From contig JALMGJ010000003.1 of assembly GCA_023362775.1 (NCBI GenBank), positions 53,793,416 through 53,857,415 on the forward strand: a stretch of DNA of 64,000 nucleotides, written 5' to 3'. Of this stretch, positions 42,901 through 53,644 are shown in pieces. Positions within the stretch are counted from its first letter, which is position 1. Each line of letters begins with the position of its first letter. Origin of the DNA: Charina bottae (lineage: Eukaryota > Chordata > Lepidosauria > Squamata > Charinaidae). Both the position numbers and the translations under genes were made by a program. Below the pieces are notes generated by a model. That model saw nothing but the letters and a program-made list of their open reading frames with translations, was not told the origin of the DNA and ran no database searches.

Positions 42901-44645
42901 TATATTATTATTTTAATAATATATTATTAATTATTAATATAATTAAATGTACTTCACACATAAATGAGTGATTTACAAATGATAAATAATTGACATTCAA
43001 AATGACAGGAGTGGGAGCATGAGATTGCCTTGCCATGGGCCTACATTTTCCCTAGAGAAGTGTTGCATTTAGCAAGTGGGGCAGATTAAATTGTTGGCAT
43101 TAACTTCTTTAGGTTAATCATATTCAATAGCATTTGTTTAAATATGTTGGTTTTAATTGAAAGAGGGATTTGTACTGTTGGGAGTACCTTGTATTTCAAG
43201 GTCCCTGAATTCTAGTGTAGTAAAAATAATCACCGCTTGGAGTTCTCTGTCTCTCAGCTGCATCCATTGAAGATACTCATGTGGCTTCAGTTGAGCTGAA
43301 AAGCGGAATGGTTTTCTTTTTCCCCATTCAGTCTGGCTTAAAATGTTGAACCTCCTGAGCAGGTTTACTTACCATCAGCATTGTCCCTATAGCTTTATCA
43401 GCAGATGTTGGGTTGGCACATAGGACATTGCAGGGGAGAAGATCTTACAGGCCATCTGATTGTGAGGATGCAAACCAAGCATATTAACACCTTCAAAATG
43501 CCATCGGGTGGTTCCTTGCCAGGATTGTATGTCTTTTCCCCCTTTGTGATGCCTGATAATAAATTAATTGTGTTTTCAAAGAACACTGTCAGGGGAACAA
43601 AGCAATCAGTGGCACCATCTGCTACCAGCATGTTTGTGTGGTGGAGGGAGCTTTGTATCTCCATTATTCAGGATCATTGACGGACCCCAGTGCTGCCAGC
43701 AGTCCTTTACTTCAAAGATAAAAGCCAGGGTATTATTGGTAGATCAGTGGGGAAATGGCTTTGTCATGCCAAGGCTGGGGCATTAACAACTTAGGAGTAG
43801 GCATATTGGAGCATTTTGGATGAATGTTGCAGAAAAGAAAAGCAGCTCAAAATGGTAAAAATTTCTGGCCATGCATCTTATGAAGGCCATTAAACTATAA
43901 TGCTTTATTATAATAAATACTTTCAATCTGTCCTGAAGGAAAAGTTCTGAGGCTGAATGTAGAAACCATTAGAGGACAATGTTAGTATACCATTTGCATA
44001 TTAAAATTATAACAAGACTCTTTGAAAAAACATTAAATCAATGTAATGTTTTAATGTAATATGAAAATGTAACCTGTAGAGGTTTAAATCATATCAGGCT
44101 TATGGGGAGAATATGGATACCTGCTTTATTTTCCCCATTATTTTCCATTCATGCTGAAATTTTCCATTATCTAGCTCAGCAGACAAAATTATACAGCACA
44201 ATATATGTTTATAGTACAATGTTTGGAAATATTTGAGAAAAGTTGTCCATAGTAGCTAGTAGTCTCCTAAGGAAAAATTTCATTTGAAACAAATCAGATA
44301 GCTAAAATGCAAATAGCTCAAATTGCTGCTCAGTTTCAAGGATAGTCCCTACATGAACCCGAGCAGCAAACACCATCTATTTCCTCCATAGATTCTGAAA
44401 CTGACATCTGAATCAAGGTAGCATCTGAAAATCCATAATGTGAAAGGATTAAAGACCTTGATTTAATATTAATCATAGACATTGGAATTCAGTTTCTAAG
44501 TATTTCTTGCAGACCCTCTGTCTGAGATAGGCAGGATAGTGTCTCCAAGTTTTAAGAAGGCCAGTAGTTGTTTTCAAAACAATCCACAGGTGCATTTCCC
44601 TCCTCCTCCACAAAGAGAGAGGTGTCCTTGCCTTTACTTACAAAG
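42901..44645. other. Unassigned intronic DNA
   Basis: An AT-rich self-complementary stretch lies at 42896-42945. Open frames on both strands at 43398-43786 overlap, have no motif and are not interpretable. Confidence 0.4.
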
Positions 44646-44658
44646 AATGTGAGAAAAA

Positions 44659-44954
44659 TGGCTGTTGTGGGTCTTCCGGGCTGTGTGGCCGTGTTCTGGA
44701 AGTTGTGGTTCCTAACGTTTCGCCAGCATCTGTGGCCAGCATCTTCAGAGGGCAGGAGCACAGATAGAAGCAAAATCTCTGTGCACAGAGATTTTGCACA
44801 GAGATTTCGCTTCTATCTGTGCTCCTGCCCTCTGAAGATGCTGGCCACAGATGCTGGCGAAATGTTAGGAACCACAACTTCCAGAACACGGCCACACAGC
44901 CCGGAAGACCCACAACAGCCATTGAACTCCGGCCGTGAAAGCCTTCGACAATAC
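44659..44954. mobile_element. Penelope-type foldback insertion (family P2) with 13-bp TSD
   Basis: Two roughly 125-bp inverted arms meet at 44783-44800 (TCTGTGCACAGAGATTTTGC). The left arm starts TGGCTGTTGTGGGTCTTCCG and the right arm contains its complement, plus about 30 bp more (GAACTCCGGCCGTGAAAGCC). A perfect 13-bp duplication AATGTGAGAAAAA flanks it (44646-44658 and 44955-44967). The arms carry CTGAAGA...GAAA, a hammerhead-like core unrelated in stem sequence to P1. Assignment to PLEs rests on this architecture. Confidence 0.75.
44826..44885 (+). ncRNA. Hammerhead-like motif of family P2
   Basis: CTGAAGA at 44832-44838, a TGCTGGCC/ TGCTGGC-containing stem region, then GAAA and TGTTAGGAACC. 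The minus-strand arm (44690-44752) has the better-preserved GAAAC. Stem II is less regular than in P1, so this is tentative. Confidence 0.4.
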
Positions 44955-45056
44955 AATGTGAGAAAAAATATCAAAACCTACTGGCGCTAAGTTGCCTATA
45001 TAGATTTGAAAGTAAAGTACTGCCTGGAATTCTTGTTTTGCTAGTTCAACCTTCTT

Positions 45057-45376
45057 CTTTTTTTTAATATATTTTATTGAATTTTACATATACATAGATA
45101 AAAGTTTGAAAAGGAAAAAGAAATAGAAATACAAATCAAAGAAAGAAGAGAAAAAGTGTAGTAAAGCAAAGAAAAAAAAGAGAAAGATGAAACATAGAAA
45201 TTAGTCAACTTCCGATTTATCTCTGGTCATAGTAATTTAAAGAATAATCTCTTACATGCTAGGTCTATACTGTATATAACATTATAAAACATTTCCTGTC
45301 TAATATATCAATATATATATATATTTTAATGTTCAAAACCCCATATAAGCTTTGCCCCTCCTGCATTTTGCAGGAG
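45057..45376 (-). mobile_element. L1 LINE 3' UTR, minus strand, with 13-bp TSD
   Basis: It mirrors the 3' UTR of the L1 copy at 51128-51670: the TTTTATTGAATTTTACATA end, CAACTTCCGATTTATCTCTG and CCCCATATAAGCTTTGCCCC. A 13-bp duplication GTTCAACCTTCTT flanks it (45044-45056 and 45377-45389). Confidence 0.9.
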
Positions 45377-45389
45377 GTTCAACCTTCTT

Positions 45390-46917
45390 AATAAATCTAA
45401 CTAATCAGAGCTCTGAGAAAGTTATTCCTCCAGAAATTCTAATTTCAACCACTCCTAGTTGCAGCTAGCATGACCCTTGGCAAAGGATTGTGGGAGTGTT
45501 ATCTAAAACACCTGGAGATCAAGATGTTTCATTCTCCCACTTGAAGTACGCCTAACATTTGGCTGTCTAATCTGATCTCAACATAGTAAATCCATAGCAA
45601 ACACGAGGTCTGTGATATGCTTTTACATGGAAAACCCTACTTACCTGAGAGGAACTTGGCTTATAACATCAATAGAAAAGGTAGAGATTATCAAGCAAAA
45701 GTTTTAAGAATAGGAACATAAATCTGGAGGTTCAGTAATTTTTTTCTGCATTAGTACATAGCCATCAGCTGGGCCACTGGGGTAACTACCTGCAATTGAT
45801 AATTCATAATTCATGTGATTTGTACACAAGAAACAATACATCCCATTCCTCATGGAATGCTTGTCTGTACTTACAATACTGTTTGAGGAAAGCATTGTAA
45901 CATTTTCTAGGATGTTACAATAAGGCAACTGTGTGTTTTATGATAAAAGTGCTATTTTTATCAGGCAGGAAGGTTTGGTTTTTTCAGTGTTCCTTAATAC
46001 AATAGTTAAAATTTGCCCCTCTCTCTATCTTTTCATGCTGCTCTTCTTGTCTCTAGAGAATGGGATTTGGTCAGACATATATAATCATCTCACTGGATGG
46101 AAACACCTAATTTCTATCTTTAGCTATTTTTAAACTGATGTTCTACTGATTCCAACAGAGAAAGTCTGTGCAATATATTTGCACTACTCTTAAACCCTGT
46201 GAGTTGTAATTCATAAAGGGATTTGTATTTTACCATTCTCCCTAGTTGAAGCTTATAAACTAAACCAGTATTAAACTGGCTTCCATTTTATTTTGTATGT
46301 AATATTCTACCTTATCTCGGAAAGCAGCTTTCCTTGGCCTGACGCCCTCCAAAGGAACTGGCATCCTCCAGTTTGGAAATGCTGGTTGGAGGTTGAAAGT
46401 GGTAGTGAAACACAAGGGGACCAGGAAATACTAGCTTAGAGCAGCTTCATCTGTACTACAGTTGTGACTGGGGGAACAAGACTGGCAGGCAGGCAGGCAG
46501 GCAGAAAAACAATTTTATTCCACTTATTGCCATTTCCTGTTTCTCTGAAAACACAGCTTACTCATAGCATACTTACCATAGGGTAGGTAAAGTGTTGGAA
46601 GAGGTGATATGTTTCTTTTCTTCATCATCCTCCTATTCACAAAGCAGTTGGGTTCTAAGTTGCCTCATTGAAGGCACGCCCAGTTCTAGCTGGTGAAGCA
46701 TTGATACCTTATGATATAGGAGTAGATGAATTATGTACAGTAACTCTTGAGATGTAAGAAGTGTTTTGATTAATTACTGCATATCTACTATCTACTGTCT
46801 ACTGTCGTGGAGATGGGTGGTGATAAATTCGAATAATAAATATCTAAAAACAAAGAAGGATTTGCTATCCAACTGAACTATTCTTTTTCCTTAAAAAAAA
46901 TATTTCTCTCCTTTCAG
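45390..46917. other. Intron immediately upstream of the LRP8 exon
   Basis: Mostly unique DNA. A (GGCA)n run lies at 46487-46503 and an L2 tail (GTGGAGATGGGTGGTGATAA) at about 46805-46850. The intron ends in a pyrimidine-rich tract and TTTCAG at 46912-46917, a good 3' splice site. Confidence 0.6.
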
Positions 46918-47040
46918 CCAAGAAGACTTGTGCAGAGACTGATTTTACCTGCAACAATGGTCATTGCATCCCATCCAGATGGAAGTGTGATGGTGAGGAG
47001 GAATGTTCAGATGGATCCGATGAATCTGAATTGATGTGCA
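46918..47040 (+). CDS. LRP8: LRP8 (apoE receptor 2) exon encoding one LDL-receptor class A repeat
   Basis: The exon follows a canonical acceptor (CTCTCCTTTCAG) and ends at a strong donor (A|GTGAGT). It is 123 bp, begins 2 bases into a codon's remainder and ends with one spare base, the usual symmetric phase-1 layout of class A repeat exons. The product starts [20 protein letters not shown] and continues with [16 protein letters not shown]. It has all six cysteines and the acidic calcium-binding C-D-x-x-x-E-C-x-D-G-S-D-E motif. FTC.NGHCI and CDGEEEC match LRP8 repeat 2 better than VLDLR (FVCNNGQC, CDGDPDC). LRP8 is a cell-surface receptor for reelin and apoE-containing ligands; this repeat is in the extracellular ligand-binding array. 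VLDLR remains a less likely alternative. Confidence 0.85.
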
Positions 47041-47334
47041 GTGAGTACTCTTGCTATGCGGTTCTGGCTTTGTAATAATTTTGAAAGTGACTGGTGAAAC
47101 AGAAGACCGACATATCTACATGTACACTATCCTTAAGCAAGGAGTAGCCAACTTCTACTGTAGTAGTAGAATAACTGTTCAGGAGCATACATATATACCT
47201 ATATGGATATTCACCCACCAAGCTATTCACTTTCAAGCTAAGCAGTAATATGTAAAGTGCAGAAAGGGAGTAAAAACAGTAAGCAGAAGAAATTAAATAA
47301 TGAGATAATAAAAGAAAAGGATGTGTAGCTAAAT
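47041..47334 (+). other. Intron immediately downstream of the LRP8 exon
   Basis: Begins with the donor GTGAGT. No further exon or repeat is seen before the LINE at about 47335. Confidence 0.6.
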
Positions 47335-48634
47335 CTAGTTTACACCAACACTGTGCCTCTCTGTACCTTTCTGTCTTTGTAAGCCATCCTTGCTTTTACC
47401 ATATCCATCCACTGCTTCATACATTGCCTGATGTTCTTTAAATTTCTCACCTTCTTTTTGACCAATTCATCAACTCCATCCAACCACAACTTGCTTGATC
47501 TTCTCCTTCTTCTCAGTCCATTAACTCTCCTTTAATGCATCTGTTTTGCAATTCTATTCTTTCTGTATAACCAAATCACCTCAACATACTTCTTTCATAC
47601 TGGTCACTCACTTGTATTCAGTCTACATACATTCAGCTCCCATTCATTCTTGAGCCTATTTCTTCTTGTTTTACGGCGCACCTCACTGCATTCAAATTAC
47701 TTCTACATTTCTCCAGACATTCCCATTTCATGTGTCTATAACAATGTGGGCAGAAGTATGCTGTTATGCATAGCCATTTATTCTACTATTTATTATTATG
47801 CACAGCCCATACTCATTCCTCACAACAAACCACATCTACCCACTACCTTTCTACCAGCATTTGCAAACCTTAAAATTTCTCCATCCATTTCCCCATCTTT
47901 AGTAAGCATTTTATAACATATTCATCTACTTGCTCTTGTTTGTCACCATTTATGTGTAACTTGCAATCATTCTTTCCATTTTCCGTGTTATGCAAAACTA
48001 ACCTTTGGTACATTAATTTTCAGGTCCATAGCTCTGAATGCATATATACTCTATCTAAAATTCACTGCAAACCATTTGGGTTATCAGCCAGCAACACAGC
48101 ATCATCTGCATACATTTCTGAGCCACTTGGTAGTATAATACTTTTCTCTCTGTTCCAAGTAACTTCTACATCTTCTTTCCTTATGTCTACTTTCTATTCA
48201 TTCTGTTGGAAGATTAATGTATCTTCTGTTACTTTTTTGATACAGAACTAGTACTTTCTCATCCTGCAGTGGTTCTATTACCATTCTATTTTCTTTCATT
48301 CTGTTTCTTTTCTTTTATGTCCATTTCCCCTTAATATCCACTTTTGACATTAACAACTAATGGTCTGTCTCACATTCATAACCTCTCAACATCCTTGAGT
48401 TCATTCACTAATTCCCTCAATAAAGTATCAGATCAATCATGCTTTTAGATTTATATACAGTACATTCCTTCAACTTACGTTAAGTATAAATAGGCTTATG
48501 CTTAAACCATATATTCAAAACTAGCAGACTTTTTTTTAAACAGATCCTCATCAGTCATCATTGTTATATATTCTTGAGTCTCACCCAGTCATCTTTACTC
48601 TTTTGTGTCTCATTCCCTCCCATCTATTAGTATC
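47335..48634 (-). mobile_element. LINE (RT-encoding) 3' portion, minus strand, decayed
   Basis: The reverse complement of 48080-48125 gives the catalytic block YADDAVLLADNPNG. Nearer 47340-47600 are C-terminal pieces (VRNLKNIRQCMKQWMDMVKA, then GMAYKDRKVQRG). The layout is that of an apurinic-endonuclease/RT LINE. Frameshifts and stops are many. The 5' part continues at 50135 beyond the hAT insertion. Clade not settled. Confidence 0.6.
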
Positions 48635-48719
48635 ACCTAGCACAGGGGTCGGCAAACTTTTTATGCCGGGAGCCATTTTGACATGCTCATGCACATTTTG
48701 AAATGCTCGAGAGCCAGGG

Positions 48720-48872
48720 GGCGGGGTTTGCGGGCGGGGGCCAATCGCGTGGAAGGGGGTGGGGTTTGCGGGCAGGGGCCAATCGCGTGGAAGGGGGCGG
48801 GGTTTGCGGGCAGGAGCCAATCGCACGGAAGGGAGTGGGGTTTGGGGGCAGGATCCAATCGCGTGGAAGGGT
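48720..48872 (+). promoter_or_regulatory. 38-bp x4 array with CCAAT and GC-box-like sites
   Basis: CCAATCGC(G/A) recurs at 48741, 48779, 48817 and 48855, exactly every 38 bp. Each unit also has a GGGGCGGGGTTTG or GGTGGGGTTTG box. CCAAT and GC boxes are classic binding sites for NF-Y and Sp1-type factors, so the array is promoter-like. Activity is inferred only. Confidence 0.55.
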
Positions 48873-48899
48873 AAGATACAGGGCTGCGCTGCGCTTGGC

Positions 48900-49130
48900 C
48901 GGCCGCCCCGGCCCTTGCTCACCTTCCATGGCTGGTCCTCGTGGGCCGCCGGCGACACTCCCGTTCTCCTGCACCCCAGCTCTCCATGGCGCGTAGGCTG
49001 GCCAAGGCGGAGGCGCTGCTGGCGGCGCGCGTCTCTGAGCCGGTCTGGGCGCGCTGGCGCTGGGCTGTGAAGCTGGACGAGTCGCCGGACCTGGAGCGCT
49101 TCTGCGCGCAGCTGAGTGAGGCCCTGCGCT
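48900..49130. other. GC-rich segment inside the hAT, possibly captured host DNA
   Basis: On +, ATGGCGCGTAGGCTGGCCAA opens a frame MARRLAKAEALLAARVSEPV...LDESPDLERFCAQLSE. On -, CATGGAAG|GTGAGCAAGG at 48922/48923 resembles an exon end followed by a splice donor. The composition resembles a CpG-island first exon. No gene identity was recognised. Confidence 0.35.
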
Positions 49131-49365
49131 GGTCTTTTTGGAGCGCTTCCGCGCGCAGCTGAGCGAAGCCCCACGCCGGTCTTTTTGGAGTGCTTCTGCG
49201 CGCAGCTGAGTGAGGCCCCGCGCCGGTCTTTTTGGAGCGCTTCCGCATGCAGCTGAGCGAGGCCCCGCGCCGGTCTTTTTGGAGCGCTTCCGCGCGCAGC
49301 TGAGCGAGGCCCCGCGCCGGTCTTTTTGGAGCGCTTCCGCACGCAGCTGAGCGCTGGGCTGTGGA
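49131..49365. repeat. 47-bp tandem repeat, forward half (5 units)
   Basis: GGTCTTTTTGGAGCGCTTCC starts at 49131, 49178, 49225, 49272 and 49319, a fixed 47-bp period. Each unit continues GCGCGCAGCTGAGCGAGGCC. Confidence 0.95.
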
Positions 49366-49709
49366 AATGCGCTCCAAAAAGACCGGCACGGGGCCTCGCT
49401 CAGCTGCGCGCGGAAGCGCTCCAAAAAGACCGGCACGGGGCCTCGCTCAGCTGCGCGTGGAAGCGCTCCAAAAAGACCGGCGCGGGGCCTCGCTCAGCTG
49501 CGTGCGGAAGCGCTCCAAAAAGACCGGCGTGGGGCCTCGATCAGCTGCGCGCGGAAGCGCTCCAAAAAGACCGGCGCGGGGCCTCGCTCAGCTGCGCGCG
49601 GAAGCGCTCCAAAAAGACCGCCGCGGGGCCTCGATCAGCTGCGCGCGGAAGCGCTCCAAAAAGACCGGCGCGGGGCCTTGCTCAGCTACGCACGGAAGCG
49701 CTCCAGGTC
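49366..49709. repeat. 47-bp tandem repeat, inverted half (7 units)
   Basis: GACCGGC(A/G)CGGGGCCTCG-type units occur at 49381, 49428, 49475, 49522, 49569, 49616 and 49663, again every 47 bp and in reverse complement of the forward half. A shorter inverted pair follows at about 49745-49860. Confidence 0.95.
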
Positions 49710-50134
49710 CGGCGGCTCGTCCAGCTTCACAGCCCAGCGCAGCTGAGCGAGGCCCCGCGCCGGTCTTTTTGGCCGCTGCATTTCCACAGCCCAGTGCTCA
49801 GCTGCGCGCGGAAGCGCTCCAAAAAGACCGGCACGGGGCCTCGCTCAGCTGCGTGCGGAAGCTTTTTTTCGCGCCTCTGGGAAGCAGGGCCAATTGGGCT
49901 TCGCCTTGTTCAGCCCGCCTCTCTGCTCCCCTTTGGCGCGCGCTGATTGGTGGAGGCGTCCTTCCTTCTGAGCCTCCACCAATCAGCGTCTCTGTTTCTT
50001 CCCCAGGGTTCGCGCTGCTTCCGGAGACCGGCTTTCCGGATGTCGGGCGGCAGACAGAGAGAGAGAGCCAGAACTGAGGGGCCAAAGAGCCAGATCTGGC
50101 TCAAGAGCCGCCATTTCTGACCCTTGACCTAGCA

Positions 50135-50505
50135 GAATAATTTTTTCCCTGGATTATATTCACCTAGAATGTTGAACAACATTTCCCCAAATACCTCATT
50201 CTTCTGTTATTATCATTCACTAGAGCATAATATGCAGCTATCGCCAATCTTCATACAGATGCACAGCAACCTATGTAACATTCATACTTTCTGACATTCA
50301 TTTTAGCCCTTTAATGTATAATTAAATCTATACTTCACTTTGGTGCATGTAGTCCTATTCCATAAGTTCAGAGCATTTTCATTCAGGTCTATTATATCCA
50401 CCCTTTTCCCTTAGCTTCATGGACACATAACACATCTATTTTTATGTCATTTTTAAATTCATCCTCTTTATCACTGAATCCTCTTAATTCCAAGGCACAA
50501 TATTC
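50135..50505 (-). mobile_element. LINE endonuclease-region remnant, continuing past the hAT
   Basis: The reverse complement of about 50190-50230 reads IAAYYALVNDNNRRMRYLGK, like the (A)YAPVN motif of apurinic-type LINE endonucleases. Position and strand agree with the reverse-transcriptase part at 47335-48634. Confidence 0.45.
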
Positions 50506-50507
50506 TG

Positions 50508-50870
50508 TGTGCCATAGTTGTCACCAGATGGGCTCAAAGACAATAGACCTCCAACGCCTGCCCTCTGAGGCTCCCCTTGAGATTCAAATGGCCCCCACCC
50601 TACTATTATTTCAAAGGGTCCTGAAGATGTGGCTCTTTGCCCAGGCCTTTGGCGAGGATGATTGACATGACACCCCTTTTCTTTCTTTGTTCCTATCCAT
50701 GTTTGGTTTCTCTGTCCTTTGTTCCTTTGTTTTGTGTTGTTTTTGTGGGGGGTTTTTTGTATTGTTCCTTATTTTTAAGTGTTTTTAACAATTTGTAAAC
50801 CACCCAGAGTCACTGGGATTTGGGTGGCATATCAATAATAATAACTATTATTATTATCATCATCATCATC
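50508..50870 (+). mobile_element. L2 LINE 3' end
   Basis: ACCAGATGGGCTCAAAGACA, an in-frame FQRVLKMWLFAQAFGEDD stretch (the L2 C-terminus), then TTTGTAAACCACCCAGAGTC and GGTGGCATATCAATAATAAT with an (ATT)n tail. Confidence 0.75.
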
Positions 50871-51127
50871 CCATTTGGGGATCAAATCAAGGCTTTCTCA
50901 TAATGTTTTTTTTTTAATAATACAGAACAGTTGTAGACAAGATTACCAGTCTTGTGGTATTTTTGCCATATACAGCAACAATAAGGACAGTTTTGGCGTA
51001 TTTTGGCTAGTATGTCACAAATGCAACCAAGACCCAGTTTTACCTCAATCATGTTCATGCTGTTCATACAAGATAGGATCTCCAATCTAAATTCTCCAAG
51101 TCACACAGAAATCAAAGATAGCCTTGT

Positions 51128-51670
51128 CGGGGTCTTTTTACCATTTGTGGTGGACAATTTACAAGGATTATGCAATACATGATTACAGCAGCAAGACTTA
51201 TTTTCGCACAAAATTGGAAAAACCAGATATCGCCTACGATACAAGATTGGATGTTAAAATTGATGGATATGGCAGAGAATGATAAATTGACATGTTTATT
51301 AAAAGAAAATCCAAATTATTATTTTCTTAAAGAGTGGAAACCATTAACTGACTATTTACAAGATGCGGGAGGGGCAAAGCTTATATGGGGATTTGAAGAT
51401 TAAAATATATATATATTGATGTAATAGACAAGAAATATTCTTTAATGTTTTATATAGACCTAGCATGTAAGATAAAAATTTTAAAATACCATGACCAGAT
51501 ACAAATCGGAAGTTGACTAAATTCTATGTTTCAACTTTATCTTTTTTCTTTTTTACTTTACTACACTTTTTTATCTTTTCCTTTTTCTTGATTTGTATTT
51601 CCATTTTCTTTTCTGTTTCAAACTTTTATCTACGTAAAATTAAAATCTAATAAAAAATTTGAAAAAAAAA
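51128..51670 (+). mobile_element. L1 LINE 3' end with ORF2 tail and 14-bp TSD
   Basis: The frame ending at 51403 encodes MITAARLIFAQNWKNQISPT...MDMAENDKLT, the L1 ORF2 C-terminus. A 3' UTR follows, then AATAAAAAATTTGAAAAAAA. A perfect 14-bp duplication AAAGATAGCCTTGT flanks it (51114-51127 and 51671-51684). Strongly 5'-truncated, target-primed insertion. Confidence 0.95.
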
Positions 51671-51689
51671 AAAGATAGCCTTGTTGGCT

Positions 51690-52360
51690 GTAAGAAAAAA
51701 AAATGAAATCTATCTTTAGGCCACACCTTTATTAGGTTAACTCAAAGGCCATAGTAACTGTGCAAGCTTGTCTGTATAACTTCCTGAATTCTCATTACTG
51801 TGATGGTATAAATCTGAACTACAAATGTAAAGCTTGTAAACCTTTAGCTGCCCTTTCTATTTTCCCATTTTATTCAATATACTATAAGATTGCAGAAGTG
51901 ATAGCCTTCAAAGATTTGAATCTGCAGCAAATCACCCCTGAGATACCTGGCAATACCTGGACCATCAGCAGGAGAAAATGGAAATGAATTGTAGTGTAAC
52001 CTTTTCCCACGAACTATGTCCATAGAGAGTGTCATTTGAAGATAGTTATACTTTGCAAAATAAAGCGAGGTTTGGTTTTTGGAATGTTTGTTCCTTTCTT
52101 TTCAAAAAACTTAAACCAAACCAAACAAAATACCATTCTGTTCTATTCCCAAGAGACTGCTTTGAAATTAAAATTTCTTGAGCTTGTGGGTCTCCCCCAC
52201 CCCCGCCAAACTGTACAACTTGATGACAGCTGACATCAAAGGCTTCAATTTCCCATGGTTAGATCCTAACTCACTATTTTGGGATTACTGTTTTCACTGA
52301 TACTCCATTTTATATTCCTCTAAAGCTGTGAAAAAAACACATGCTATTATCTAGTAAGGA

Positions 52361-52437
<77 letters not shown>

Positions 52438-53405
52438 AATGTTTCGCAGTTTTGATAACTCTTTTGAGAGAATGACTTTTTTGCAATGCTAATTGTCCTG
52501 AAACTGGACCATAAATGAAACGGAAGTTCAAGTTCGGTATTAGAATTTGGCAGAACAAAGGAAGCAAGGTTGGAACTTTCAAGACAATAATGAATGCTTG
52601 TAAATAGTAAGTGACATAGAAACTAAATTTAATAAATTTCCCCAGTAGTGGAAATTTAAAATAAATGTGACTTTATTGTGAGCATCAAGAAACACTCGAT
52701 TTTGCTTCAGTTTCTTTTACTTTTTCTAATTCCCATCCTATGGGACAGATCATCCATTTCTCATTGATCTGAAACATTGCAGAGTTATTAAATATTCACC
52801 AACGTTGACTAGAAGGGACTTTAACCTAAGGAAATTAAATTTTAAATATTAGGCAATACCCAAAAGTGAGAAAGTGAGAGTGTGTGAGTGCATGTGAGTT
52901 TATTTTGACTGATAAATGATTTTATTATCTGGTGCTGATCTCTGTGGGCTTAATAACGAAATTGTAATGTTGGCATCAAGAAAATTTGATTGGAGGCTTA
53001 CCTAAATCTGCATACATTTTGCAGATGTGGCAAAGAAGAGATTGGCAAAACAGGCTCCCCCCAAATGGCTGTACAGTAGTGGCAATTTTGATAGTAGTAT
53101 CTACCCAAATGTTAAGCATGCAAAGCTGAAGAGTTATAAAAGCAAGGTGTGGGTTATCAGGTGGAATGCTGATATCATTGAGGTTTGATTGATGGCTTCA
53201 GTTGATTTTCAAGATGGTTCTTGCCATGGGTTTGCCCCAAAGAACGCAGGATAGTGGTGTTGCAGAGCTGGCTTAGTACATTTTTCCATTTGAGACAAAG
53301 GGCAATATGTTGCCTCATGGAATAAACCGAACTATAGCAGCCATCAACATTGACTTCCGTGTATGTAGCAGCAGATTATTCTCCATTGCATAGTTGTTTC
53401 TTTGA
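51690..53405. other. Mostly unique intronic DNA with a (TC)n(AC)n microsatellite
   Basis: The dinucleotide tract is at 52363-52436. No exon was found. The frames at 51760-51987 and 52036-52233 (+) show no motif. Confidence 0.5.
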
Positions 53406-53411
53406 TCATCT

Positions 53412-53640
53412 GACTTTCATTTAGGAGCTCAAGGCAGCTTACATAATGCTCCGCCCTCCTATTTTTCCCCACAACTATAATCCTGCGAGATGAATTGGCC
53501 TGAGAGGGAGTACCTGGTCCAGAACTTCTAGTGAGCTTTCGTGGGTGGGTGAGGCAGGACTGGAACCTGTGTCTCTCACACCTAGTCCAGCTCCTTAACC
53601 ACTATACTCTGCTGGCTCTCACGAGTGGAGTATACTGAGG
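53412..53640 (-). mobile_element. MIR-like tRNA-derived SINE with LINE-like tail
   Basis: On the minus strand: GAGAGCCAGCAGAGTATAGT with A-box-like ATAGTGGTTAAGG, B-box GGTTCCAGTCCTG, a core, and an L2/CR1-like end (GTAAGCTGCCTTGAGCTCCT). Confidence 0.75.
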
Positions 53641-53644
53641 TCAT

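Larger units (their letters stand above)
48643..50126. mobile_element. Nonautonomous hAT transposon, 1484 bp, with internal repeat arrays
   Basis: Inverted ends CAGGGGTCGGCAAA and (reverse complement) CAAGGGTCAGAAAT are flanked by a perfect 8-bp duplication ACCTAGCA (48635-48642 and 50127-50134). The GC-rich interior encodes no transposase. It holds a 38-bp x4 CCAAT array, a head-to-head 47-bp array, and a possibly captured gene segment. All open frames in 48581-50104 lie within or run out of this structure and are judged artefacts of GC-rich repeats. Confidence 0.92.

Noticed and set aside
43398..43786. Overlapping frames on both strands
   Set aside because: No motif, no repeat match, no splice context; chance open frames are likely.
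49326..50077. Open frames of 206-249 residues with KRSKKTGAGPRSAA-like repeats on both strands
   Set aside because: They are readings of the 47-bp inverted arrays inside the hAT; both strands and several frames stay open because of GC-rich repeat composition.
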